Shown here: in pieces, positions 56,365 to 64,000 of the stretch
Layout of the letters: each line of letters starts with the position of its first letter
Position numbering within the stretch: the stretch's first letter is position 1
NCBI RefSeq assembly: GCF_000495915.1
Contig: NZ_AOFQ01000057.1
Location: 44,015-108,014, forward strand
Origin: Stutzerimonas chloritidismutans AW-1
Lineage (GTDB): Bacteria; Pseudomonadota; Gammaproteobacteria; Pseudomonadales; Pseudomonadaceae
Length of the DNA: 64,000 bases
Direction: 5' to 3'
Translations under genes and position numbers: made by a program
Notes under the pieces: generated by a model
The model's input: only the letters and a program-made list of their open reading frames with translations
What the model was told of the DNA's origin: nothing
The model's database searches: none

Positions 56365-58215
56365 ATGTGTGGCATCGTTGGCGCCGTCGCCGAACGCAAC
56401 ATCACCGCGATCCTTCTCGAGGGCCTCAAGCGCCTGGAATACCGTGGCTATGACAGTGCCGGCGTTGCCGTGCTGGACGAGAACGGCACACTCGAGCGTC
56501 TGCGCCGTAATGGCAAGGTCGCCGAACTGGAGCAGGCTCAGCAACACACGCAGCTGGCCGGCCGCCTGGGCATTGCGCATACCCGCTGGGCAACCCATGG
56601 CGCGCCCTGCGAGCGCAATGCCCATCCGCATTTCTCCGGTGATGATCTGGCCGTGGTGCACAACGGCATCATCGAGAACCACGAGGCGCTGCGGGCTCAG
56701 CTCAAGGAGATGGGTTACGTATTCGTCTCGGATACCGACACCGAAGTCATCGTGCACCTGCTGCACCACAAGCTCGAATCGCTCGGCGACCTCACCGCTG
56801 CGCTGAAGGCGGCGATCAAGGAACTGCATGGCGCCTACGGACTGGCGGTGATCAGTGCGCGGCAACCGGATCGCCTGCTCGCCGCGCGCAGCGGCAGCCC
56901 GCTGGTGATCGGTCTGGGCCTGGGCGAAAACTTCCTCGCCTCGGACCAGCTGGCGCTGCGTCAGGTCACCGACCGTTTCATGTATCTGGAAGAGGGCGAC
57001 ATCGCCGAAATCCGCCGCGATGCGGTGCAGATCTGGGATGTCGACGGCCAGCCGGTGCAGCGCGAGGCCGTGCAGTACCACGAAGGTGCCGAGGCGGCGG
57101 ACAAGGGCGAGTACCGCCACTTCATGCTCAAGGAGATTCACGAGCAGCCGAAGGTGGTGCAGCGCACTCTGGAAGGCCGGCTAGGCGATCATCAGGTCCT
57201 GGTGCAGGCGTTCGGACCGCAAGCCGCCGAGCTGTTCGCCAAAGTGCGCAATGTGCAGATCGTCGCCTGTGGCACCAGCTATCACGCCGGCATGGTCGCG
57301 CGTTACTGGCTGGAGGAACTGGCCGGCATACCCTGTCAGGTCGAGGTTGCCAGCGAATTCCGCTACCGCAAGGTAGTGGTGCAGCCGGACACCCTGTTCG
57401 TCACCATCTCCCAGTCCGGCGAGACGGCAGATTCGCTGGCAGCGCTGCGTAACGCCAAGGCGCGCACCGAGCAGGAAGGGCGCTATCTCGCCAGCCTGGC
57501 GATCTGCAACGTCGGCATCAGTTCGCTGGTGCGCGAGTCGGACCTGACCCTGCTCACCCAGGCCGGCCCGGAAATCGGCGTGGCTTCGACCAAGGCTTTC
57601 ACCACCCAGCTGGTTGGCCTGTTGTTGCTGACGCTGTCGCTGGGCCAGGTCCGGGGCACGCTTTCCCCTGCGCTGGAGGCCGAACTGGTCGACGAGCTGC
57701 GCCGGCTGCCGACCCGCCTGGGCGAGGCGCTGGCGATGGACGCTACGGTGGAGAAGATTTCCGAGCACTTCGCCGAGAAGCATCACACCCTCTTCCTCGG
57801 CCGCGGCGCTCAATATCCGGTGGCGATGGAGGGTGCACTCAAGCTCAAGGAAATTTCCTATATCCATGCCGAGGCCTACCCGGCCGGTGAGCTCAAGCAC
57901 GGCCCGCTGGCGCTGGTGGACGCCGACATGCCGGTGGTCACGGTGGCGCCGAACAACGAGTTGCTCGAAAAGCTCAAGTCCAACCTGCAGGAAGTGCGCG
58001 CCCGTGGTGGTGAGCTGATCGTCTTTGCCGACCGTGAAGCCGGGTTCGACAATGCTGAAGGGATCTTCGTGGTGAACATGCCGCATATCCACGATGTTCT
58101 TGCGCCGATCCTCTATACCCTGCCGCTGCAACTGCTGTCGTACTACGTTGCCGTGCTGCGCGGTACCGATGTCGACCAGCCACGTAACCTCGCCAAGTCC
58201 GTCACGGTGGAGTGA
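56365..58215 (+). CDS. glmS: glutamine-fructose-6-phosphate aminotransferase (isomerizing)
   Basis: GlmS makes glucosamine-6-phosphate from fructose-6-phosphate and Gln. The 616-residue protein has the N-terminal glutaminase with nucleophile Cys2 (MCGIVGAV) and [13 protein letters not shown] HTRWATHG, then two SIS domains ([21 protein letters not shown]) and the C-terminal LAKSVTVE, the conserved end. It is probably co-transcribed with glmR. No ribozyme-type leader is seen upstream, as expected for a Gram-negative. Confidence 0.97.
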   Translation: MCGIVGAVAERNITAILLEGLKRLEYRGYDSAGVAVLDENGTLERLRRNGKVAELEQAQQHTQLAGRLGIAHTRWATHGAPCERNAHPHFSGDDLAVVHNGIIENHEALRAQLKEMGYVFVSDTDTEVIVHLLHHKLESLGDLTAALKAAIKELHGAYGLAVISARQPDRLLAARSGSPLVIGLGLGENFLASDQLALRQVTDRFMYLEEGDIAEIRRDAVQIWDVDGQPVQREAVQYHEGAEAADKGEYRHFMLKEIHEQPKVVQRTLEGRLGDHQVLVQAFGPQAAELFAKVRNVQIVACGTSYHAGMVARYWLEELAGIPCQVEVASEFRYRKVVVQPDTLFVTISQSGETADSLAALRNAKARTEQEGRYLASLAICNVGISSLVRESDLTLLTQAGPEIGVASTKAFTTQLVGLLLLTLSLGQVRGTLSPALEAELVDELRRLPTRLGEALAMDATVEKISEHFAEKHHTLFLGRGAQYPVAMEGALKLKEISYIHAEAYPAGELKHGPLALVDADMPVVTVAPNNELLEKLKSNLQEVRARGGELIVFADREAGFDNAEGIFVVNMPHIHDVLAPILYTLPLQLLSYYVAVLRGTDVDQPRNLAKSVTVE

Positions 58216-58242
58216 CCGGCGAGCGCGCCAGAGAGCGTGTTG
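58180..58242 (+). other. attTn7 site, unoccupied
   Basis: The 3' end of glmS (AACCTCGCCAAGTCCGTCAC then GGTGGAGTGA) keeps the TnsD-recognised sequence. The insertion point would lie about 25 bases after the stop, near 58240. No Tn7 end or tns gene is present, so the site is empty. Confidence 0.7.
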
Positions 58243-58253
58243 TTGTTGTGTAA

Positions 58254-58285
58254 AGCAAAGGCCCTGCGGGGCCTTTGTGCTTTCA
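58254..58285 (+). terminator. terminator of glmS (also 3' of the heme oxygenase gene)
   Basis: CAAAGGCCC and GGGCCTTTG form a nine-base stem with a TGCG loop, followed by TGCTTTC. It lies between the convergent glmS and heme oxygenase genes. Confidence 0.8.
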
Positions 58286-58837
58286 GCCGTATTCGCAGTC
58301 GTGTTCCAGCGCGGCAGCTTCGGCGAACAGGGCGAAGGTCTGTTCGGCGGCGAGCAGCATCGGTTCCCAGGCGTAACTGGCAGCATGCTGTTCGAGACGG
58401 GCGAGGAAGGCCGGCCAGAGCCTGGCGACCTCACCATGCTCGAGGTAACGAATGGGGACGGTCTGGTTGGCCTGACGTACACGCCGTGCGAGCACGCGGC
58501 CACCCAGGCGAGACCCTTCCAGCACGTAGGCGACGCCCCAGCAGCTGGCGAAATCGTTCAATGACGGTATCGACAGCGCTGCTGGAGACGGGCATTCCAG
58601 TTCGGCCAGATCGGCCCATAAGGCATGACGGCGCACCCGCATCGGCCAGTCGTCGAGCAGAGCGGCGAAACCGGCGCGCTCCAGCGCGATCTCCGCGGCG
58701 CTGAGGACCCGGCTGTGGGCACGCAGGAAGCGACGATAATCGTCTGGCTGCTCGAGGCTGAAGTCCGAGAAGGCGGCATCTACTTGCTCATGTAGTGGCG
58801 CCGTGGCCTGTCTGAGGCGTGCGCGCAGCTCAGCCAT
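58283..58837 (-). CDS. bphO: heme oxygenase (bacteriophytochrome-associated)
   Basis: This is a 184-residue all-helical heme oxygenase that opens heme to biliverdin, the chromophore of bacteriophytochromes. The proximal His is expected at residue 16 (TAPLHEQVDAAF). The distal-helix region around SCWGVAYVLEGSRLGGRVLA has the Gly-rich kink typical of the family. It overlaps the hybrid kinase gene by eight bases and is last in the phytochrome operon, which supports its job as chromophore maker rather than iron-uptake enzyme. Confidence 0.9.
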   Translation of the reverse strand: MAELRARLRQATAPLHEQVDAAFSDFSLEQPDDYRRFLRAHSRVLSAAEIALERAGFAALLDDWPMRVRRHALWADLAELECPSPAALSIPSLNDFASCWGVAYVLEGSRLGGRVLARRVRQANQTVPIRYLEHGEVARLWPAFLARLEQHAASYAWEPMLLAAEQTFALFAEAAALEHDCEYG

Positions 58838-61235
58838 CGGTCAGGCTGCCTTCGTTCAAAGCCAGATGAATCTTGCTCGCCAGTTGTTCCTCGCGGAACG
58901 GTTTCTGGATGATCGAGTAGCCGGCCAGACCCAGTTCGCACAGCTCGGCGTAGCCGGTCACGAAAATCACCGGCAGCTCGGGGTAGCGCGTGCGCACGGC
59001 ACGGGCCAGTTCGCCGCCGTTCATGCCGGGCATGGCGAAATCGGCCAGCAGCAGATCGACCTCGATATCACCGGCCAGCAGCTGCAAGGCATGGTCGCCG
59101 CTATCCGCCTCGGTCACTGCGAAGCCGAGGTCCTGCAGCATCAGCGCGGTCACCTCACGCACGCTGGGATCGTCGTCTACCAGCAGGATGCTGTGCTGTG
59201 CATTGTCCTCGCGCGTCCCGGCGCTCACCGCCAGGATCGGCTCCAGCTGCTGCGGTGCCGTGGTGCGCGGCAGGAATACCTTGACCGTGGTACCCACGCC
59301 CTCGCGGCTTTCGATACGGGCACCGCCACCGGATTGCTTGGCGAAACCGAAAACCTGCGCCAGCCCGAGGCCCGAGCCCTTGCCGACCTCCTTGGTGGTG
59401 AAGAAGGGTTCGAACGCCTTGCTCAGCACTTCCTCGCTCATGCCGGTGCCGGTGTCGGTCACTGAAAGCACCACGTACTCGCCTGGGCCGGGATCTTCGG
59501 CGCGCAGTGCCGGTTCGCTGATCACCACGTTGCGCGTGCCCAGCGTCAGACGTCCGCTGTCACCCATGGCATCGCGGGCATTGATCGCCAGGTTGAGGAT
59601 GATCATCTCGATTTGGGTCGGGTCCACCAGCGCGTGCCAGATGTTGGCCTGAGTGTCGGTCTCGATGCTGACGCTGCCGCCGAGGGTGCTTTTCAGCAGG
59701 CTGAGCAGGCTGACCAGGGTGTCGTTGAGGTCGATCGCCGCGGGCGTGAGCTGCTGGCGCCGGGCGAAGGCGAGCAGCTGGCTAGTCAGCGTGGCACCGC
59801 GTTCGCCGGATTCGCGGATGTACTGCAGACGTCGCAGGCTGCGTTCTGCCGGGGCGCCCTGCTCCAGATCGCTCTGCAGAAAGCTGGCGCTGGTGAGGAT
59901 GACCGTCAGCAGATTGTTGAAGTCATGGGCGACGCCGGCGGTCAGCTGGCCGACGGCTTCGAGGCGCTGCATCTGCTGCAGCGTGGCCTCGACGCGTTCG
60001 CGCTCCTGGATCTGCGCGCGCAGCTCGCGGTTGGCCTCGGCCAGTTTGTCGACCGCGGCGATTTCGCTGGTGATGTCCCGCGCCGCCGAGTAGATGCGAC
60101 CGCCATCGGCGACCACCGACCAGGACAGCCAGCGATAGCTGCCGTCGCGATGACGCATGCGATTGACGAAGCGGTTGGTGACCTTGCCTTGGCCGACACG
60201 GGCATTTTCGTCCTGGGTCGCCTGCAGATCGTCCGGATGCACAAGCCAGGTCAGTGGGTGCTGCATGAGCTGTTCCAGCGGCCAGCCGAAAGCCTCTTCC
60301 CAGATCGGGTTGAGCGCGACCGGCATCATGTCCAGGCGAGTAACGGCCAGCAGGTCGCGGGACAGCTCCCAGGTGCGGTCACGTTCGCGGGTGCGTTCCT
60401 GCACGCGCTCGCCCAGGGTTTCGTTCATCTGCCTGAGGGTCTGGGTCGCCAGCTGTTGTTCGGTGATGTCCATCACCACGCCGACGAAGCGCGAGCACTG
60501 CTCGCCTTCGAAGAACGCCTGGCCGCGGGTTTCCATCCAACGCAGGCTGCCGTCATCGAAGAGCACGCGATAGGTGGTGCAGAATTCACCACCGTCTTCA
60601 CCGGCGATGGCACGGGCGATTTCCTCGCGTATCCGCTCGCGGTCCTGCGGGTGGCAGAGGCGTTCGAACAGCGGCATGTCCACCGGGTCCTGTGCGCCGA
60701 TGCCGAGCATGGCCCGGCAACGCTGGTCCCAGATCAACGTGCCGCTCTGCGGTTCGTAGTCCCACATGCCCAGGCGTGCCGCGTCGATCGCCAGGCGTGC
60801 GCGTACCTCGACTTCGCGCAAAGCCTGCTCGGCCTGCAGGCGGCGGCGTCGTTCGTTGACTTCGGCCAGGGCCCGTTCCACTGCCTTGGGCAGAAAGCCG
60901 AGGTTCTGCTTGAGCACGTAGTCGACGGCGCCGGAGCGCATCATGTTGACCGCATGCTCCTCGCCGAACACGCCGGAAAGGAAGATGAAGGGTGTTTGCG
61001 GTGCCAGTCGACGCGCTTCCTGCAACGCCTGGCTGCCGGAGAAGCCTGGCAGGATGAAGTCAGCCAGGATCAGGTCGAAGGCGCGTCGCTGTAGCGCTTC
61101 CACGACGCCGGCATGGCTGTAGACCAGTTCGGTGTGCAGGGTGTAGCCACTGCGCTCCAGCGCTAGCTGGGCGAGTTCGGCGTCGTGCGGGCTGTCCTCG
61201 ATGAACAGGACGCTGATGTTCTTTGACGCTGGCAT
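58830..61235 (-). CDS. hybrid sensor histidine kinase (REC-PAS-PAS-HisKA-HATPase-REC)
   Basis: This 801-residue protein has an N-terminal receiver with phospho-acceptor Asp59 (ILADFILPGFSG), two PAS domains (about 145-260 and 295-395, each ending DIT), a short coiled coil, the HisKA His437 in AGVAHDFNNLLTV, HATPase boxes NLAINARDAM, DTGTGMS and GSGLGLAQVFG, and a C-terminal receiver with Asp732 (LLADFAMPGMNG). The second of two close ATGs is chosen because AGGA has proper spacing to it. No membrane segment is seen, so it is cytoplasmic. Being in the phytochrome operon, it may relay or integrate light signals. Confidence 0.92.
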   Translation of the reverse strand: MPASKNISVLFIEDSPHDAELAQLALERSGYTLHTELVYSHAGVVEALQRRAFDLILADFILPGFSGSQALQEARRLAPQTPFIFLSGVFGEEHAVNMMRSGAVDYVLKQNLGFLPKAVERALAEVNERRRRLQAEQALREVEVRARLAIDAARLGMWDYEPQSGTLIWDQRCRAMLGIGAQDPVDMPLFERLCHPQDRERIREEIARAIAGEDGGEFCTTYRVLFDDGSLRWMETRGQAFFEGEQCSRFVGVVMDITEQQLATQTLRQMNETLGERVQERTRERDRTWELSRDLLAVTRLDMMPVALNPIWEEAFGWPLEQLMQHPLTWLVHPDDLQATQDENARVGQGKVTNRFVNRMRHRDGSYRWLSWSVVADGGRIYSAARDITSEIAAVDKLAEANRELRAQIQERERVEATLQQMQRLEAVGQLTAGVAHDFNNLLTVILTSASFLQSDLEQGAPAERSLRRLQYIRESGERGATLTSQLLAFARRQQLTPAAIDLNDTLVSLLSLLKSTLGGSVSIETDTQANIWHALVDPTQIEMIILNLAINARDAMGDSGRLTLGTRNVVISEPALRAEDPGPGEYVVLSVTDTGTGMSEEVLSKAFEPFFTTKEVGKGSGLGLAQVFGFAKQSGGGARIESREGVGTTVKVFLPRTTAPQQLEPILAVSAGTREDNAQHSILLVDDDPSVREVTALMLQDLGFAVTEADSGDHALQLLAGDIEVDLLLADFAMPGMNGGELARAVRTRYPELPVIFVTGYAELCELGLAGYSIIQKPFREEQLASKIHLALNEGSLTDG

Positions 61236-61301
61236 ATCCATCCTGTCGAGGAAGCAGGAATCATCGAGACGGCCCGCCAGGCGCGGGCCGGCAGTGCTCG
61301 T

Positions 61302-61775
61302 TCAGTTCTTTTCGTCTTTGTTGCGCGCGCGCTTGAGTCGCAGGGAACCAGGTGGCGGCTCGTTGAGAACGGCCCAAAAGATGCCGAGGTCGGAGATTGC
61401 GGCGACAAAATCTTTGAATTCGACCGGTTTGACGACGTAAGCGTTCACCCCGAGCTCATAGGCTTTCATCAGGTCGGGTTCTTCCCGCGACGAAGTCAGC
61501 ATGACCACCGGAATGCTGCGCAGCTCGGCGGTCTCGCGGACGGTCTTGAGCACTTCCAGACCGTCGACCTTGGGCAGCTTCAGGTCCAGCAGCAGCACTG
61601 CCGGATTGCCATCGGCGCGATCGGCGTAGGCGCCGGTGCGCTGCAGGTAGTTCAGCGCCTCGGCGCCGTCACGCATGATCACCACTTCATTGGCCAGCTG
61701 GCTGCGCTCCAGCGCGATCAGGGTGAGTTCCAGGTCGTGGGGGTTGTCTTCGACCAGCAGTATCGGTTTCAGCAT
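61302..61775 (-). CDS. single-domain response regulator (Rcp1 type)
   Basis: This is a 157-residue receiver with a short basic tail. Acidic pocket LLVEDNPHD, phospho-acceptor Asp in LLLDLKLPKVDG, Thr/Ser in MLTSSREE and Lys in YVVKPVEF are all present. This Rcp1-like form with the DLKLPKVDGLEVL pattern is the usual partner of phytochrome kinases. It has no output domain. It shares one base with the phytochrome stop (TGATG), so the two are translated together. Confidence 0.94.
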   Translation of the reverse strand: MLKPILLVEDNPHDLELTLIALERSQLANEVVIMRDGAEALNYLQRTGAYADRADGNPAVLLLDLKLPKVDGLEVLKTVRETAELRSIPVVMLTSSREEPDLMKAYELGVNAYVVKPVEFKDFVAAISDLGIFWAVLNEPPPGSLRLKRARNKDEKN

Positions 61776-64000
61776 CAGATGTCTCGGTCCAGGAGGGACG
61801 ATGTGTAGGACAGTTTGGGGAGTGAGAAGTAGAACGTGGCGCCCTTGTCCAGCTGGCCTTCGGCCCAGACCTGGCCATCGTGGCGCTCGATGATGCGGCG
61901 CACGCTCGCCAGGCCGATGCCGGTGCCTTCGAACTCCTCCATGCGGTGCAAGCGCTGGAACACGCCGAACAGCTTGTTCGAGTACTGCATGTCGAAGCCG
62001 ACGCCGTTATCGCGCACATAGACCACCACCTCGCCGGCGCGTTGCTCGGCACCCACTTCAATGACGGCCACCTCACGGGTGCGGCTGTACTTGACCGCGT
62101 TGTCGATCAGGTTGCGCAGCACCATGTGAATGAAGGCGGCATCGGCGACGACGATCGGCATCGGCAGCAGGTGCCATTCGATCTGCCGACCTTCGCAGTC
62201 AGGCGCCAGCTCCTCGCGAATCGAGGCGACCAATGCACCGAGGTCGACATCCGACAGCCGCAATGCGGAGCGGCCCATTTGCGAGAAGCTCAGCAGGTTG
62301 TCCACCAGCGTGCCGGCAAAGCGCGCGGCGTCGGCAATGTTGTCGAGAAAGCGCATACCGCGTTCGCTCAGTTGCTTGCTTTCCATCTCGCTGAGCAGCT
62401 CGGTGTAGCCGGCGATATGCCGCAGCGGAGCGCGCAGGTCGTGGGAAACGCTGTAGGAGAAGGCCTCCAGCTCCTTGTTGCTGGCGCGCAGTTCGCCGGC
62501 CAGCTGGGCCATCTCCTCGGCTTTGCGCAAGACAATGCCGAGCACCGCGTTGCGCAATTCCAGCGCGCCTTCGATCACCACCTGATCCCAGGGCTGCGCA
62601 TAACCGCGCAGGGTTTCCTGCCATTGTTCGAAGCTGTGCCGCGGACTGAGCGCGCCGCTCTGACGGTCGATCTGTTTTTCCGGCTGACCGGCCCAGTTGA
62701 CGGTCTTTATCTGCTCGTGGCGAAACCAGATCAGATAGTGCGCGTGCAGGCGGGAGATGGAGATGGCCATGACCCCGGCACAGTGCTCGGCGAGCGCCGG
62801 CATGTCGGGAATGTCGCGGCTGATGCAGTCACTGTGAAACACCAGTTCGTCGCGCCGTTCGCCCAGCCACTGCGCCAGCTGCAGGATCTGTTCATGGTCC
62901 GGCGTGTCGCCGACGGTTTCGCACTTGTCGGCGGAGATGATCGCCGCGCCGTCGGCACCGGCGAACCCCAGCACGACCTCGGGGAGGTGGCGGAAACCCT
63001 CGACCACGCTGTCGCGATCGGCCATCGCCGCAAGCAGATGGACGATCTGGTGGCGCAGGTCCAGCTTGCGTTGCGCGAGGGTCTCGCTTTCCCGTGCCTC
63101 GATCTGCAGTGAGAGGATACGACCGAGCAGCTCGCAGGCGGTGCGCGTCTGGTAAGTGACTGCTCGCGGTTCGGCATCATGGCAGGAGATCAGCCCCCAC
63201 AGCCGATCGCGGATGACGATGGAAATCGACATCGACGCCAGCGTGCCCATGTTGCGCATGTACTGCAGATGCACCGGGGAAACGCTGCGCAAAGCGGCAA
63301 AGCTCAGGTCCAGCGGCGCGCCGGAGCCTGGGTTGAGCGCCGGTATCAGCGGCGAGGGTTGATAGTTAGCGTCCTGAATCACCCGGATCAGGTTCTCGCG
63401 ATACAGCCGGCGCGCCTGTTGCGGGATGTCGGCTGCCGGAAAGCACAGACCCAGATAGCTCGGATAGCCGGGGTCTGCCGCTTCGGCCAGCACCACGCCA
63501 TTGTCTTCGGCATCAAAGCGATAGGCCTTGACCCGGCCAAACCCGGTGATGCGTTTGACTTCCCGAACCGCCAGCTGACAGAGCGCTTCGAGTTCGCGGC
63601 TGTCCTGCAGCTGGGCGACGAAGGTGCGCATAAGCGGATACAGAGTGTCGTAGGCCTGGGCGGGGTTCTCCGCGCGTTCGAATTCGAGGATCAGCTGTCC
63701 GCGATGGCGATGGCCGAGCAGGGCGAACGTCTGGCCGGCGGCTCCGGCCAGGCCGATGCTCACATCGCTCAGGTGAAAGGGATTGTGATCGTCTGCGCTC
63801 AGTGCCTCGAGACCGGCTTCAATGCGCGCGGTGGGCAACAGGTCCGACAGTGGTTGGCCGAGCAGTGAACGAGCGTCGATTCCGAGCCAGTGCTGAACGT
63901 TTTCGCTGGCCTGCTGCACGTGTAGCTTGGGTTCGCTGACCACCAGCAGGAAGCCGTGGGGCTGGATGCTACCGGGGATATGGATCGGCTCCCCGGCGCC
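61775..64000 (-). CDS. bphP: bacteriophytochrome histidine kinase (N-terminus cut by window edge)
   Basis: At least 741 residues are visible. The PAS part starts GAGEPIHIPGSIQPHG at the edge. The GAF domain has FGRVKAYRFDAEDNGVV and the DIP motif in CFPAADIPQQARRLY. The PHY domain has the tongue motif SPRHSFEQW. The kinase has phospho-acceptor His in SYSVSHDLRAPLRHI, and ATP boxes LRNLIDNAVKYS, DNGVGFD and GTGIGLASVRRI. It binds a bilin and senses red/far-red light. In most bacteriophytochromes a Cys stands three residues before the EPIHIPG Glu; here that place is Gly. The true start lies outside the window. Confidence 0.95.
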   Translation of the reverse strand, partial: GAGEPIHIPGSIQPHGFLLVVSEPKLHVQQASENVQHWLGIDARSLLGQPLSDLLPTARIEAGLEALSADDHNPFHLSDVSIGLAGAAGQTFALLGHRHRGQLILEFERAENPAQAYDTLYPLMRTFVAQLQDSRELEALCQLAVREVKRITGFGRVKAYRFDAEDNGVVLAEAADPGYPSYLGLCFPAADIPQQARRLYRENLIRVIQDANYQPSPLIPALNPGSGAPLDLSFAALRSVSPVHLQYMRNMGTLASMSISIVIRDRLWGLISCHDAEPRAVTYQTRTACELLGRILSLQIEARESETLAQRKLDLRHQIVHLLAAMADRDSVVEGFRHLPEVVLGFAGADGAAIISADKCETVGDTPDHEQILQLAQWLGERRDELVFHSDCISRDIPDMPALAEHCAGVMAISISRLHAHYLIWFRHEQIKTVNWAGQPEKQIDRQSGALSPRHSFEQWQETLRGYAQPWDQVVIEGALELRNAVLGIVLRKAEEMAQLAGELRASNKELEAFSYSVSHDLRAPLRHIAGYTELLSEMESKQLSERGMRFLDNIADAARFAGTLVDNLLSFSQMGRSALRLSDVDLGALVASIREELAPDCEGRQIEWHLLPMPIVVADAAFIHMVLRNLIDNAVKYSRTREVAVIEVGAEQRAGEVVVYVRDNGVGFDMQYSNKLFGVFQRLHRMEEFEGTGIGLASVRRIIERHDGQVWAEGQLDKGATFYFSLPKLSYTSSLLDRDI

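Noticed and set aside
58216..58282. Possible Tn7-like element end after glmS
   Set aside because: Only the glmS 3' target sequence and a terminator are present; there are no TGTGGGCGG-type ends and no tns genes, and the next gene is the phytochrome-linked heme oxygenase.

Overview
This window is the replication-origin region of a Pseudomonas-type gammaproteobacterial chromosome. The GC-rich codon use and gene order (rpmH-dnaA-dnaN-recF-gyrB on one side; rnpA-yidD-yidC-mnmE-mnmG-rsmG-parA-parB-atp-glmU-glmS on the other) are those of pseudomonads. The ehu osmolyte uptake genes, the bacteriophytochrome operon and the style of the small repeats suggest the Pseudomonas stutzeri (Stutzerimonas) group; that placement is inference from gene content.

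Left part (1-28.6 kb). A Cys/His-rich DUF2946-like gene and the D,D-endopeptidase gene pbpG are followed by a conserved housekeeping block: aroE, hemF, a quinone oxidoreductase, tsaC, dprA, the LysM gene tsaP, def, fmt, rsmB and trkA. A group II intron sits directly behind the tsaP terminator and separates tsaP from dprA. Two miniature inverted-repeat elements lie between genes, one at the meeting point of two convergent stop codons. Next come an EhuBCDA-type ABC importer, small TPR and PilZ proteins, a lipid A acyltransferase, tag, glyQS, gmhB, plsC, a globin-coupled diguanylate cyclase and ahpF.

Scar region (28.6-31.5 kb). This stretch has no intact host gene. It holds a complete IS3-family element with a -1 frameshift signal, a frame-broken IS21-type istA remnant, a C-terminal remnant of a LOTUS/OST-HTH-type protein, an apparently orphan terminator and a pair of 29-bp imperfect direct repeats.

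Origin core (31.5-46.8 kb). gyrB, recF, dnaN and dnaA read leftward. rpmH, rnpA, yidD, yidC, mnmE, mnmG, rsmG, parA and parB read rightward. oriC with DnaA boxes and an AT-rich stretch lies between dnaA and rpmH, and a second DnaA-box/AT-rich cluster lies between mnmE and mnmG. Two parS sites for ParB lie inside recF.

Right part (46.8-64 kb). The full atpIBEFHAGDC operon has a strong promoter and terminator. It is followed by glmU, a DeoR-type regulator with an inverted-repeat operator, and glmS, whose 3' end forms an unoccupied attTn7 site. The last 5.7 kb is a leftward operon: bacteriophytochrome (cut by the window edge), a single-domain response regulator, a REC-PAS-PAS-kinase-REC hybrid, and a heme oxygenase that would make the bilin chromophore.
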